Program-made: the position numbers and the translations under genes | The notes under the pieces: generated by a model | Seen by the model: the letters and a program-made list of their open reading frames with translations, nothing else | The model's database searches: none | Told to the model about the DNA's origin: nothing | Shown here: positions 15,670 to 23,481 of the stretch, piece by piece | Layout of the letters: each line of letters begins with the position of its first letter | Numbering within the stretch: position 1 is the first letter of the stretch | Origin: an uncultured Lewinella sp. | GTDB taxonomy: Bacteria > Bacteroidota > Bacteroidia > Chitinophagales > Saprospiraceae | DNA length: 35,125 nucleotides | Assembly: GCA_937873655.1 (NCBI GenBank) | Contig: CALMYQ010000133.1 | Location: 1-35,125 of the forward strand | Reading direction: 5' to 3'

Positions 15670-17397
15670 CTACCGTAAAAACGCCTCCTCGAACACCCTT
15701 TCATTTCCCAGCGCATCCCGTACCACCAGCCGCAGATTGTGCTTGCCCGAAGGCAGGTTCCCCGAAAAAGTATGCGTGATCCGGTCCCGTTTGGCGTCGT
15801 ATTCCATCAGCACCCATTGGCCGTCGATGGTGGCGTGGAAATCCAGGCCGGGTACGTTGCCGGCGGTGGGATAATTGTCGTCGATGCGGAAGCTCATGCT
15901 GCCCGACCTGCGCATGTCGTATTTGAAATTCACGGGGCGGATGGTGGGGGGCGTCAGGTCGGTCATGATGCAATAATCCCCCAAGGAGCGGGCCGTTGAT
16001 TCCAGAAAGCCTTTTTCGTTCCACTTGCCGCCGCAGTTCAGCACGTAATTGCCGGAACCGCAATAGGCGATGAAAGCCTTATCCCGGAGATTTTCGGGCA
16101 AGGTGGTCGCCCGGATGGCGATGTCGAAATACCGGTTGACGGGCACCGACGCATCGTGGATGTGGTGGACCGAGGAGTAAATATTGTCGGAATGATCGGT
16201 GGAAAAGGCGTATTCCATATAGAGGTCCTGGTACAGGGTACTGTCCGGGAAATAGAGGTGCACCGACGGGTTGTCGATAATGCTGGCCTCGTCGTAGGGC
16301 AGAAAATAGTTGTAGTTTTTCTCCGGACGGACGGGCGGGTTCCCCTTTTGGCGGACCCAGAATTCCAGGGTGGAGGCATTCCCGTCGGCATCTTTGGCTA
16401 TCATCTTCATTTTGACGGCTTTGTTCCGGGACAACGCCACTACCCCGTTGTTCTTTTCATGGCGGTAAATGGACAGGTGATTCCCCGGCAGGGCGTAGCA
16501 GCGGTTGAAATAGGCCCGATCCTCGCGGTAGGCATCGTAGTCGAGGTGGGCGTTGAGGTACCGGGTTTCGTCAAAGGAGAATTTGTCGAGGGTGAAGTTG
16601 TAGATCAGGCTGTCGTCCTTGAACACGTCCAGGGAATAGATCCCGTTCCAGTTGCTGACATAGTTCATATGGTCGTATACCTTGAGGGCAAAGCCGACCC
16701 GGTCGGAAGGGGCCAGCAGCGTATCGCTTTTGATGCCGTACCCGCTCCCCTTTCGGATCAGGGAAAAGAGTTTTTCGCCCAGGTCTTCGCGGCGGTCGTT
16801 GAGCCAGTACATTTTGAGCTGGTGCATGCGCGGCGGCTGGCTGTCGGTCACATCCATGCCGAACAGCAGCGGATTGAGCGGTATTTCCGATTCGGTTTCC
16901 CGGATCTCGAAATGGAGGTGCGGCCCCTGAGAGCCCCCGGTATTGCCCATTTCGGCGATCAGATCACCCTGATAGACCGGAAACTGATCCGCCCGGGGAA
17001 ACAGCTCCACCTCGAATTTTTCATCCGCCCGCTGGTGGCTCAGGACAAATTCCCGGATTTCCGGAATAAAGACATTCAGGTGGGCGTAGCAGGTGGAATA
17101 GCCGTTGGGGTGCGTGATCTGCAGGAAATTGCCGTACCCCGACGCATCCACTTTGATGCGGGAAATGTACCCGTCGGCGGCGGCATAAACCGGCACCCCG
17201 ATCCCTCCTTTGATATCGATCCCGCTGTGGAAATGGTTTGGCCGGAGCTCGCCGAAGGTGCCGGCCAGCAGCAGTGGCCCTTTGATGGGCGAATGGAAAT
17301 AGTCGCGCGGATAATGCGGTTCGCTATCCGGGAAAAAAGCCAACAGGAAGAGGGCGCTGACCAGCAGCAACAGCACGGGTGGTTTGCCGGCAATCAT
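15670..17397 (-). CDS. M23-family (LytM-type) metallopeptidase
   Basis: 575 residues. An N-terminal hydrophobic segment (VLLLLVSALFLLAFF) serves as signal or anchor. The peptidase domain (about 40-170) contains the zinc motif H57-x3-D61 in NHFHSGIDIKGG, H106 in YAHL and H160-x-H162 in GPHLHFE. All expected ligands and the catalytic His are present, so it should be active against peptidoglycan cross-links in the periplasm. About 400 further residues form a C-terminal beta-rich region that ends in an Ig-like module (SGKHNLRLVVRDALGNE). It converges with the AAA gene; 41 bases separate their stops. Confidence 0.9.
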   Translation of the reverse strand: MIAGKPPVLLLLVSALFLLAFFPDSEPHYPRDYFHSPIKGPLLLAGTFGELRPNHFHSGIDIKGGIGVPVYAAADGYISRIKVDASGYGNFLQITHPNGYSTCYAHLNVFIPEIREFVLSHQRADEKFEVELFPRADQFPVYQGDLIAEMGNTGGSQGPHLHFEIRETESEIPLNPLLFGMDVTDSQPPRMHQLKMYWLNDRREDLGEKLFSLIRKGSGYGIKSDTLLAPSDRVGFALKVYDHMNYVSNWNGIYSLDVFKDDSLIYNFTLDKFSFDETRYLNAHLDYDAYREDRAYFNRCYALPGNHLSIYRHEKNNGVVALSRNKAVKMKMIAKDADGNASTLEFWVRQKGNPPVRPEKNYNYFLPYDEASIIDNPSVHLYFPDSTLYQDLYMEYAFSTDHSDNIYSSVHHIHDASVPVNRYFDIAIRATTLPENLRDKAFIAYCGSGNYVLNCGGKWNEKGFLESTARSLGDYCIMTDLTPPTIRPVNFKYDMRRSGSMSFRIDDNYPTAGNVPGLDFHATIDGQWVLMEYDAKRDRITHTFSGNLPSGKHNLRLVVRDALGNERVFEEAFLR

Positions 17398-17537
17398 GGG
17401 TCGTCGTACTTGTTTTGGGGTAAATATAGGGTATTTTTTGAAGACGGTAGACAGGGGACAGCAGAACGTGCGGAAGGATTGCTAAGCGAGCCTGGCCCCA
17501 AGGACAGGCCGATTGGTAAGCCGGACCGGAAGGATTA

Positions 17538-17632
17538 CCCGTTGGTTTCTTTACTTCAACAATCCTATATCATCAATCATCATTCATCAATCAAAACCTC
17601 GTTCGCAAGAGGCTCCGCCTCGATGCGGCTAC
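17538..17632. repeat. 95-bp direct repeat, left copy
   Basis: Identical over 95 bases to 20341-20435. It starts CCCGTTGGTTTCTTTACTTC and ends GATGCGGCTAC. Similarity continues after the perfect block (AAGTCTCCGACTTGCGTGG, AGGCTTCTCAATCCCTGC, GCTTAAGAATCC) to about 17732. The two copies bracket the caspase-FGE gene and each lies in the leader of the gene to its right. The rest of the gap 17398-17537 contains only diverged words of the same family (GATTGGTAAGCCG). Confidence 0.92.
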
Positions 17633-17740
17633 CCCCAAGTCTCCGCCGACTCGATGTGGCTACTGCCCAAGTCTCCGACTTGCGTGGGGCGCCATCTTCA
17701 GGCTTCTCAATCCCTGCGGGCTTAAGAATCCGGTTGCAAA

Positions 17741-17770
17741 TTGAAATTTTACCAAAAATCTCTACCTTGC
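17741..17770 (+). promoter_or_regulatory. Candidate Bacteroidota-type promoter of the caspase-FGE gene
   Basis: TTG at 17741-17743, then 19 bases, then TACCTTGC at 17763-17770. This fits the TTTG-N19-TAnnTTTG pattern well. Transcription would begin near 17777, about 30 bases before the ATG at 17806. That supports 17806 as the original start and makes the in-frame TGA at 17836 meaningful. Confidence 0.5.
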
Positions 17771-17805
17771 ATTTCTGAATTCGCACTAAACCAACCCAAC
17801 CACCT

Positions 17806-17880
17806 ATGGCCGACCCGCAAAGAGGCATCTACTCCTGAAGAGAAGGAAGCTCCGCCGGACCCACCGGCCGGAATTACCTG
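17806..17880 (+). other. Natural N-terminus of the caspase-FGE gene, broken by in-frame TGA
   Basis: The ATG at 17806 is in the same frame as the caspase domain. It reads MADPQRGIYS, then TGA (17836-17838), then REGSSAGPTGRNYLL and straight into GIGINDY. The stretch RNYLLGIGINDY is the usual beta-1 strand of caspase-like domains, so true coding must begin before the TTG at 17881. The +1 frame over 17831-17872 reads TPEEKEAPPDPPAG, which also looks like a real linker. Either a nonsense change or two compensating indels could explain this. Confidence 0.6.
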
Positions 17881-20193
17881 TTGGGTATCGGCATCAACGA
17901 TTACCAGCACTGCACCAAGCTCAACAACGCCGTCAGTGATGTGGAAGCCTTCATCGAACTGATGGTGCGGCGGTTCAAATTTGAAGCGTCCGATATCACC
18001 TTTATTAAAGACCTGGAGGCCACAAAAAAACGCATCGAGCGGGAATTCATCCGCCTGGCCAGGACCGTCAAACCCCAGGATAACCTCGTCATTTACTTCA
18101 GCGGTCACGGCCGGTACGATCCGGACCTGGGCGGTAACTGGGTGCCCGTCGAAGCCGGCGCCGGCGATGACGACTGGACGGATTACCTGTCCAATGATTT
18201 TGTCAAAAGCTACCTCAGCCGGATCAATAGCTTTCACACCTTCCTGATCGCCGACTCCTGTTTTTCAGGCGCCCTGTTCATCGACAAGACAAAGGAAAAA
18301 TTCTCCGGCGACCGCCGCGACGACGAACGAAGCCGATGGGGACTCACCAGCGGGAAAAAGGAAATTGTCAGCGACGGCAACCCCGGCGAACACAGCCCGT
18401 TTGCGGTTGCCCTCCTGGATGTACTCGAAAGAGCAGACCGCCCACCCGGGGTTATGCACATCTGCGACCTGGTGCTGGAAAAGGTGATCGCCAATTCCAT
18501 GCAAAGCCCGATGGGTTCGCCCCTTGCCGTACAAGGGCACCAGGGCGGACAAATGGTTTTTTATCTGCGCGCGGATGAAGATGCAGACTGGGCTGCAATG
18601 CAGCTCACCCACGAAGGCTGCACACAATACCTCGTCCAGTACCCGGAGGGTAAATACAAGCTTAAGGCAGAAGCCATTGTGGCAAACGCCAAGGAAGAAG
18701 CGGCCTGGCAGAAAGCCGTTGCCGCCAACAACAAATTGGAGCTGTTGGATTTCGAGCGGCATTACCCGCAAAGCCCATACGTAACCACCGGGGAACTGGA
18801 CTGCCGGATCGCCGACCTGGAAGACAAAGAACTCTGGGCCGAAGCCGTGCGCTCGAATACGCTCTCCGCTTACCGGGATTATAAGAACCGGATGAGCGCC
18901 GGGAAACACAGAAAAGAAGCCGACGAAGCCGTTGCAGCCATACTGAACAAGGAACAGGAAATCCGGGCCTGGCAAACGGCAAGCGCCGAGGCTACCGGAG
19001 TTGCCTACGAGAAATACCTCGAACAATATCCGGAAGGTGCGCATGCCGCCGAAGTGCGGGTGGCGCTTGACCGGATTAAAACCTCGGCGAAGGAGAAAGA
19101 CCCGCCAAGGTCCAAACCGCCGGTTTCGAAAGAAAATCAAACTGAAACACCGCAAAAACATAAACGGCCGCCGCAAAATGATGACCGGGACCGCTTACTG
19201 AAAGATCTGGAAAACCGGAAGAAGCAACGCAAAAAGATTCCTTTCCTGGGGATAGCAGGGCATCCCGCCGCCTGGCTGGTCGGCTCCATCCTTGTCATCA
19301 TCGGGGTTATTTGGACGGTATACCTTGTAATAAATCATAACCGTCAAACCCAATCTTCTCCAAATGTCATCCCTCAGGGATCGATCACCATTCCTGCCGA
19401 CAGTATGGTTCTCATAAAGGGCGGTAACTTCCAGATGGGCAGCAATGACGGAGAAACTGATGAAAAACCGATTCATTCCGTCACCCTGAGCGATTTTTAT
19501 ATGGGCATCCACGAAGTGACGGTGGGAGAATTTGCCCGGTTTGCGGCCGCTACGGGGTATAAAACGGAGGCGGAAAAAAATAATGACCGTCGTAACTGGC
19601 GCCATGATACGCAGGGCAATTTTCGACCCGCTGCGGCATACAATCATCCTGTGATTTATGTCAGTTGGAATGACGCCGCTGCCTATTGCAACTGGCTGAG
19701 CGAACAACACGGTTACCGGCCGGTTTACGGGATCGGCGAAACCACCGTCACTGCCGACTGGACGGCTACCGGCTACCGGCTGCCCACCGAAGCGGAATGG
19801 GAATACGCCGCCCGCAGCCGGGGCGGCAGCGACAAATGGGCGGGTACTTCCTCTGAGGCCGGCCTGGCCTCCTTTGCCAATTATTGGGAAGACGGTAATA
19901 AGGGTAAAGACGGATACGAATATACTTCCTCCGTCGGTTCTTTTCGCCCCAACGGTTCCGGCCTGTACGATATGAGCGGCAACGTCTGGGAATGGTGTTG
20001 GGATTGGAAAGCAGCCTATCCTTCCTCTGTTCAAACCGACCCTCACGGCCCCGTTGGGGGCGCCTACCGGGTTATCCGGGGCGGTTCCTGGAACAACGTA
20101 CCGGCCGACACGCGTTGCGCCGTTCGCTTCAACTTCAGCCCGGACGGCAGGAGCAGCATTATAGGCTTCCGGCTCTCCAGGGCGCTACGTTAG
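17881..20193 (+). CDS. Caspase-like protease / TM / FGE-sulfatase (SUMF1-like) fusion
   Basis: 770 residues if begun at the TTG at 17881, the first usable start after the in-frame TGA. Residues 1-235 are a C14 caspase-like domain with catalytic H76 (IYFSGHG) and C127 (IADSCFSGA). About 240-400 hold repeated helical units of the type Y--YL--YPEG--A. About 463-484 form one membrane helix (WLVGSILVIIGVIWTVYLVI). Residues 500-770 are an FGE-sulfatase domain (GGNFQMGS, YRLPTEAEWEYAAR, SGNVWEWCWDW, RGGSWNN, GFRLSRALR). The N-terminal caspase would face the cytoplasm and the FGE part the periplasm. Such fusions are usually inferred to be effector or conflict proteins; that is inference here. Confidence 0.85.
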   Translation: MGIGINDYQHCTKLNNAVSDVEAFIELMVRRFKFEASDITFIKDLEATKKRIEREFIRLARTVKPQDNLVIYFSGHGRYDPDLGGNWVPVEAGAGDDDWTDYLSNDFVKSYLSRINSFHTFLIADSCFSGALFIDKTKEKFSGDRRDDERSRWGLTSGKKEIVSDGNPGEHSPFAVALLDVLERADRPPGVMHICDLVLEKVIANSMQSPMGSPLAVQGHQGGQMVFYLRADEDADWAAMQLTHEGCTQYLVQYPEGKYKLKAEAIVANAKEEAAWQKAVAANNKLELLDFERHYPQSPYVTTGELDCRIADLEDKELWAEAVRSNTLSAYRDYKNRMSAGKHRKEADEAVAAILNKEQEIRAWQTASAEATGVAYEKYLEQYPEGAHAAEVRVALDRIKTSAKEKDPPRSKPPVSKENQTETPQKHKRPPQNDDRDRLLKDLENRKKQRKKIPFLGIAGHPAAWLVGSILVIIGVIWTVYLVINHNRQTQSSPNVIPQGSITIPADSMVLIKGGNFQMGSNDGETDEKPIHSVTLSDFYMGIHEVTVGEFARFAAATGYKTEAEKNNDRRNWRHDTQGNFRPAAAYNHPVIYVSWNDAAAYCNWLSEQHGYRPVYGIGETTVTADWTATGYRLPTEAEWEYAARSRGGSDKWAGTSSEAGLASFANYWEDGNKGKDGYEYTSSVGSFRPNGSGLYDMSGNVWEWCWDWKAAYPSSVQTDPHGPVGGAYRVIRGGSWNNVPADTRCAVRFNFSPDGRSSIIGFRLSRALR

Positions 20194-20205
20194 GTTGTAG
20201 CCTTT

Positions 20206-20237
20206 CCCTGCCCGGCGTAGCTTCAGCGCAGGCAGGG
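20206..20237 (+). terminator. Hairpin just after the caspase-FGE stop
   Basis: CCCTGCC at 20206-20212 pairs with GGCAGGG at 20231-20237 across an 18-base loop. It starts 13 bases after the stop codon. It could be a terminator without a U tract. It could also be the kind of hairpin found after variable regions of diversity-generating retroelements. Confidence 0.4.
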
Positions 20238-20340
20238 AGTCCGAGCCAGGCCCGATTGGACCGGTCAATTGGTAAGCCGTTTAACATTCCGATTGATGAT
20301 ATCCGATTTTGGATGTAAGCGTCCGTTGAAAACACATCCG

Positions 20341-20435
20341 CCCGTTGGTTTCTTTACTTCAACAATCCTATATCATCAATCATCATTCATCAATCAAAAC
20401 CTCGTTCGCAAGAGGCTCCGCCTCGATGCGGCTAC
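20341..20435. repeat. 95-bp direct repeat, right copy
   Basis: Perfect match to 17538-17632, in the same orientation, with weaker similarity on to GCTTAAGAATCC near 20535. The perfect copies start 2803 bases apart and enclose the caspase-FGE gene. The remaining gap 20436-20847 holds the leader of the efflux operon and no gene. Confidence 0.92.
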
Positions 20436-20756
20436 TGCCAAGTCTCCGACTTGCGTGGTCTTGCCGTCTTCAGGTTCTTCAATCCTTTCAGGCTTCTCAA
20501 TCCCTGCCTGCCGGTGGCAGGCCTGTAGGCTTAAGAATCCAGAAAATAAATTTTTCGTGTTTATTGAAATTTTTTTAAACAAAATGTGCATCTTATGAAA
20601 AAATAACACTATTTTTGGAACTCTATTGAAACACTTGGTGTTAAATTGACACTATTCCCGGCAGCAATCGTCGAAGCATACGCGCAGTTCGCCGATTCCT
20701 GGCAACCATCCGGCTATTTTACGGTTATCCTTTCATCCCGTGTAGGTTAACTTCAC

Positions 20757-20764
20757 TACCTTCG
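20757..20764 (+). promoter_or_regulatory. Candidate -7 box of the RND efflux operon
   Basis: TACCTTCG at 20757-20764 resembles TAnnTTTG and lies about 85 bases before the ATG at 20848. A second match, TATTTTTG at 20610-20617, is further upstream. No clear -33 element supports either, so the choice is open. Confidence 0.35.
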
Positions 20765-20847
20765 CGCCGCCAAAACGGCGCGCCCCAAACAGGCCGTTTT
20801 GACAAACCCCTGAATTTGAAAAACGCATTAAACAATTGGAAACATCC

Positions 20848-22251
20848 ATGAGACTGAATATCATCTTCACCCTGATTGTTTTCGCCTGCAGCAGCCCCGC
20901 CTTCGGGCAAACCGTACACGAACTCAGTCTGGAACAAGCCGTCAACCTGGCGCTCCAAAATGCCGAAGACCTGAAAAACCTGCGATTGGACGAGCAGATC
21001 CAGGTGCTCAACAACAAAGAGGTCACCGGCGCCACCTATCCCCAGATCACGGCCTCCGGCCAGGGTTCCTACTACACCAACCTGCCGCAGATCCAGTTTC
21101 CCAACTCCAACTACCCGATCTATCAGGTCCTGCAGGACGAAGGGGTCAAGGACGGCAGCGGAAATCCCATCTCCACCAACAGCGCCACCACCAGTTCGCA
21201 AGCCATCAGCTTTGTGGCCCCGCTGAACTTTCAATTCGGGCTCGCCGTCAACCAGCTCCTTTTCCAGCCGGATATCTTCATCGCGCTGAAAGCCAAGGAA
21301 ACGGTCCTGCAATTTGCCCGCGATAATATTGCGGTTTCCGAAAACGCAGTGCGGGAAAACGTGCAGAAGGCCTACTACTCCGTCCTGATCGCACAGGAGC
21401 AAAAGCGGATCATGGAAGAAACGTCGCAACGGCTCGACCAGCTCAGCAACGAAATGACCCAAATGTTCAAAAGCGGTTTCGCCGAAAAACTGGACATCGA
21501 CAAGCTGGCCGTCAGCCGGAACAACACGCAAACGGCCATCAACCAGATGACTAATGCCATCAAGATCAGCGAAGACCTGCTCAAAAACACGATCGGCATA
21601 CCCGTTTCCGATGAGATCCGCCTCACCGAAACCCTCCAACCCGATGAGCTGAAAGGGCTCCTCGTAGTGGAGAATACCGGCTTCGATTATAACCTGCGCA
21701 GTGAGATCGCCCTGCTGAACACCGCCAGAAAACTGCAGGAACTTGACCTGCAACGGCAGCAATCCTCCATCCTGCCGACAGTGGCCGCATTCTACCAGCT
21801 TCAACGGGCCGGCCAGCGCAACCCCGATTTCGCACCTCCGGGCGGCAGCCCCTGGTTCTGGTACACTACCGGCCTGATCGGCATCAGCATCAACCAGCCG
21901 ATATTCGACGGATTCCAGCGCAAGAACAAGATCGGACAAGCCCGGTTGAAGGTCATCAAGGTCGACAACCAGCTCGGCCAACTGAAACGAGCCATCGACA
22001 TGGAACAGGATGTGGCCAGGAACTCCCTGCGCAATGCCCTGCTCAACCTCGAGGTGCAGCAAAGGAATACCGACCTGGCCCGCGAAGTATTCGAAACCAC
22101 CAAGAAGAAATACGAAGCCGGCCTGGGGTCAAGCCTCGAACTGATCCAGACCGACACCGACCTGCAACGCGCACAAGGTTCCTATTTTCAGGCCTTGTAC
22201 GACTGCTATATTGCCAGAATTGCCCTCAATAAATCATTGGGTAAATTATAA
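20848..22251 (+). CDS. TolC-family outer-membrane efflux channel
   Basis: 467 residues from the ATG at 20848, whose product begins with the signal peptide MRLNIIFTLIVFACSSPAFG-Q. An upstream in-frame TTG (20836) would add only four residues. The OEP fold is visible as two long helical repeats: LSLEQAVNLALQNAEDLKNL opens the first, and LRSEIALLNTARKLQELDLQ followed by ALLNLEVQQRNTDLAREVFE marks the second. YEAGLGSSLELIQTDTDL is the typical family end. It forms the trimeric outer-membrane duct of the efflux system with the two genes downstream; the gap to the adaptor is 27 bases. Confidence 0.93.
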   Translation: MRLNIIFTLIVFACSSPAFGQTVHELSLEQAVNLALQNAEDLKNLRLDEQIQVLNNKEVTGATYPQITASGQGSYYTNLPQIQFPNSNYPIYQVLQDEGVKDGSGNPISTNSATTSSQAISFVAPLNFQFGLAVNQLLFQPDIFIALKAKETVLQFARDNIAVSENAVRENVQKAYYSVLIAQEQKRIMEETSQRLDQLSNEMTQMFKSGFAEKLDIDKLAVSRNNTQTAINQMTNAIKISEDLLKNTIGIPVSDEIRLTETLQPDELKGLLVVENTGFDYNLRSEIALLNTARKLQELDLQRQQSSILPTVAAFYQLQRAGQRNPDFAPPGGSPWFWYTTGLIGISINQPIFDGFQRKNKIGQARLKVIKVDNQLGQLKRAIDMEQDVARNSLRNALLNLEVQQRNTDLAREVFETTKKKYEAGLGSSLELIQTDTDLQRAQGSYFQALYDCYIARIALNKSLGKL

Positions 22252-22278
22252 CCGCTAATAAAAATTCAACCTTATACC

Positions 22279-23439
22279 ATGAAAAACAGCCTAGGTGTAT
22301 TCATCCTTCTCGCCCTCCTTATGTCCGGGTGCGGGAAAAATGAACCTTCCGCCGTTTCCGGCAACGAACTAGCCGCCAAAAACGCCAAACTGGCCGAGTT
22401 GAAGCAACAGCAAACCCAATTGACGAACCAGATCGCCGCGCTGGAAGCAGAGATCATCCAACTGGACCCCTCCAAGGCCGTCCAGCCCAAACTGATCGCT
22501 ATCGCCGAAATTGCCCCCGAAGGATTCGAATCCTATATCGACCTCCAAGGGTCGGTAAGCTCGGAGAACATCTCGTATGCGGCCCCCCGCAACGGCATGG
22601 GCGGTTACGTCAAGGAAGTCCTCATCAAAGAAGGCCAGTTTGTGAAAAAAGGCCAGCTCATTCTGAAACTGGACGACCAGGTGCTGAAACAATCCATCGA
22701 GGCGTCGAAAACCCAGCTCCGGTTCGCGAAAGACCTCTACAACCGGACCAAGGAACTCTGGGACCAGAAGATCGGCACCGAGGTCCAGCTGCTCAACGCC
22801 AAGAACAACGTAGACGCGCTCGAAAGCCAGATCGCCGTACAGGAGGAACAACTCAAAACCTACCTCGTATATGCTGATCAGAGCGGTATCGCCGAAATTG
22901 TCAATATCAAACCCGGCGAATTGTTCAGCGGCGTAGGCCCAACCGGCCCGCAGATCCAGATCATCAACAACAACGACCTGTCTGTACATGTGGATATCCC
23001 GGAGAATTACGCCTCGGAAGTGAAACCCGGCGCCGAAGTGCTTGTTGAGATCCCGGCCGTCGGCAAATCCTTCAAAACCACCATCAGCCGGATCAGCCAG
23101 TCGGTCAATGCCGCTTCCAGAGGGTTTACCGCCGAATGCAAACTGCCTTCAACAGCAGGCCTGAAACCCAATATGGCGGCTACAGCCAAAGTATTGAACC
23201 ACTCCAACGCCAACGCCATCGTCATCCCGGTCAACATCGTGCAGTCCGACGACGAAGGCAAGTACGTGTACCTCATGGAAAATGAAGGCGATAAGAAAAT
23301 GGCCAAAAGAGTCCAGGTCACGCTGGGCGAACTGTACGGCGATCAGATTGAGATTCTCAGCGGCTTGAAACCCGGTGACAAATTGGTTACAAAAGGCTAT
23401 CAGGACCTCTATGAAGGTCAGCTCGTCAATAACATCTAA
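22279..23439 (+). CDS. RND efflux periplasmic adaptor (membrane fusion lipoprotein)
   Basis: 386 residues. The lipoprotein signal MKNSLGVFILLALLMSGC carries lipobox LMSGC. An unusual coiled coil right after the anchor (about 30-70, LAELKQQQTQLTNQIAALEA) precedes the usual adaptor domains. A lipoyl/biotinyl half follows (GYVKEVLIKEGQFVKKGQLI), then a helical hairpin, the other lipoyl half (AEIVNIKPGELFSGV), a beta barrel and the membrane-proximal end (EILSGLKPGDKLVTKGYQDL). It should bridge the TolC channel and the RND pump. The RND gene follows after 42 bases, so all three form one operon. Confidence 0.93.
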   Translation: MKNSLGVFILLALLMSGCGKNEPSAVSGNELAAKNAKLAELKQQQTQLTNQIAALEAEIIQLDPSKAVQPKLIAIAEIAPEGFESYIDLQGSVSSENISYAAPRNGMGGYVKEVLIKEGQFVKKGQLILKLDDQVLKQSIEASKTQLRFAKDLYNRTKELWDQKIGTEVQLLNAKNNVDALESQIAVQEEQLKTYLVYADQSGIAEIVNIKPGELFSGVGPTGPQIQIINNNDLSVHVDIPENYASEVKPGAEVLVEIPAVGKSFKTTISRISQSVNAASRGFTAECKLPSTAGLKPNMAATAKVLNHSNANAIVIPVNIVQSDDEGKYVYLMENEGDKKMAKRVQVTLGELYGDQIEILSGLKPGDKLVTKGYQDLYEGQLVNNI

Positions 23440-23481
23440 ACGACGGTCAAATGACCGCAAGCCACACCAATACCAACGGCA

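Noticed and set aside
16156..17778. 540-codon plus-strand frame opposite the M23 peptidase
   Set aside because: Antisense of the peptidase; low-complexity Val/Gly/Phe-rich product with no recognisable domain, while the minus-strand product has all zinc ligands.
17806..17838. Genome-wide reassignment of TGA to explain the two in-frame TGA codons
   Set aside because: Many clear genes here end in TGA at the right place (kinase 5671, receiver 6093, type B protein 9991, gldG 11919, DUF4340 12917, GT2 13836).
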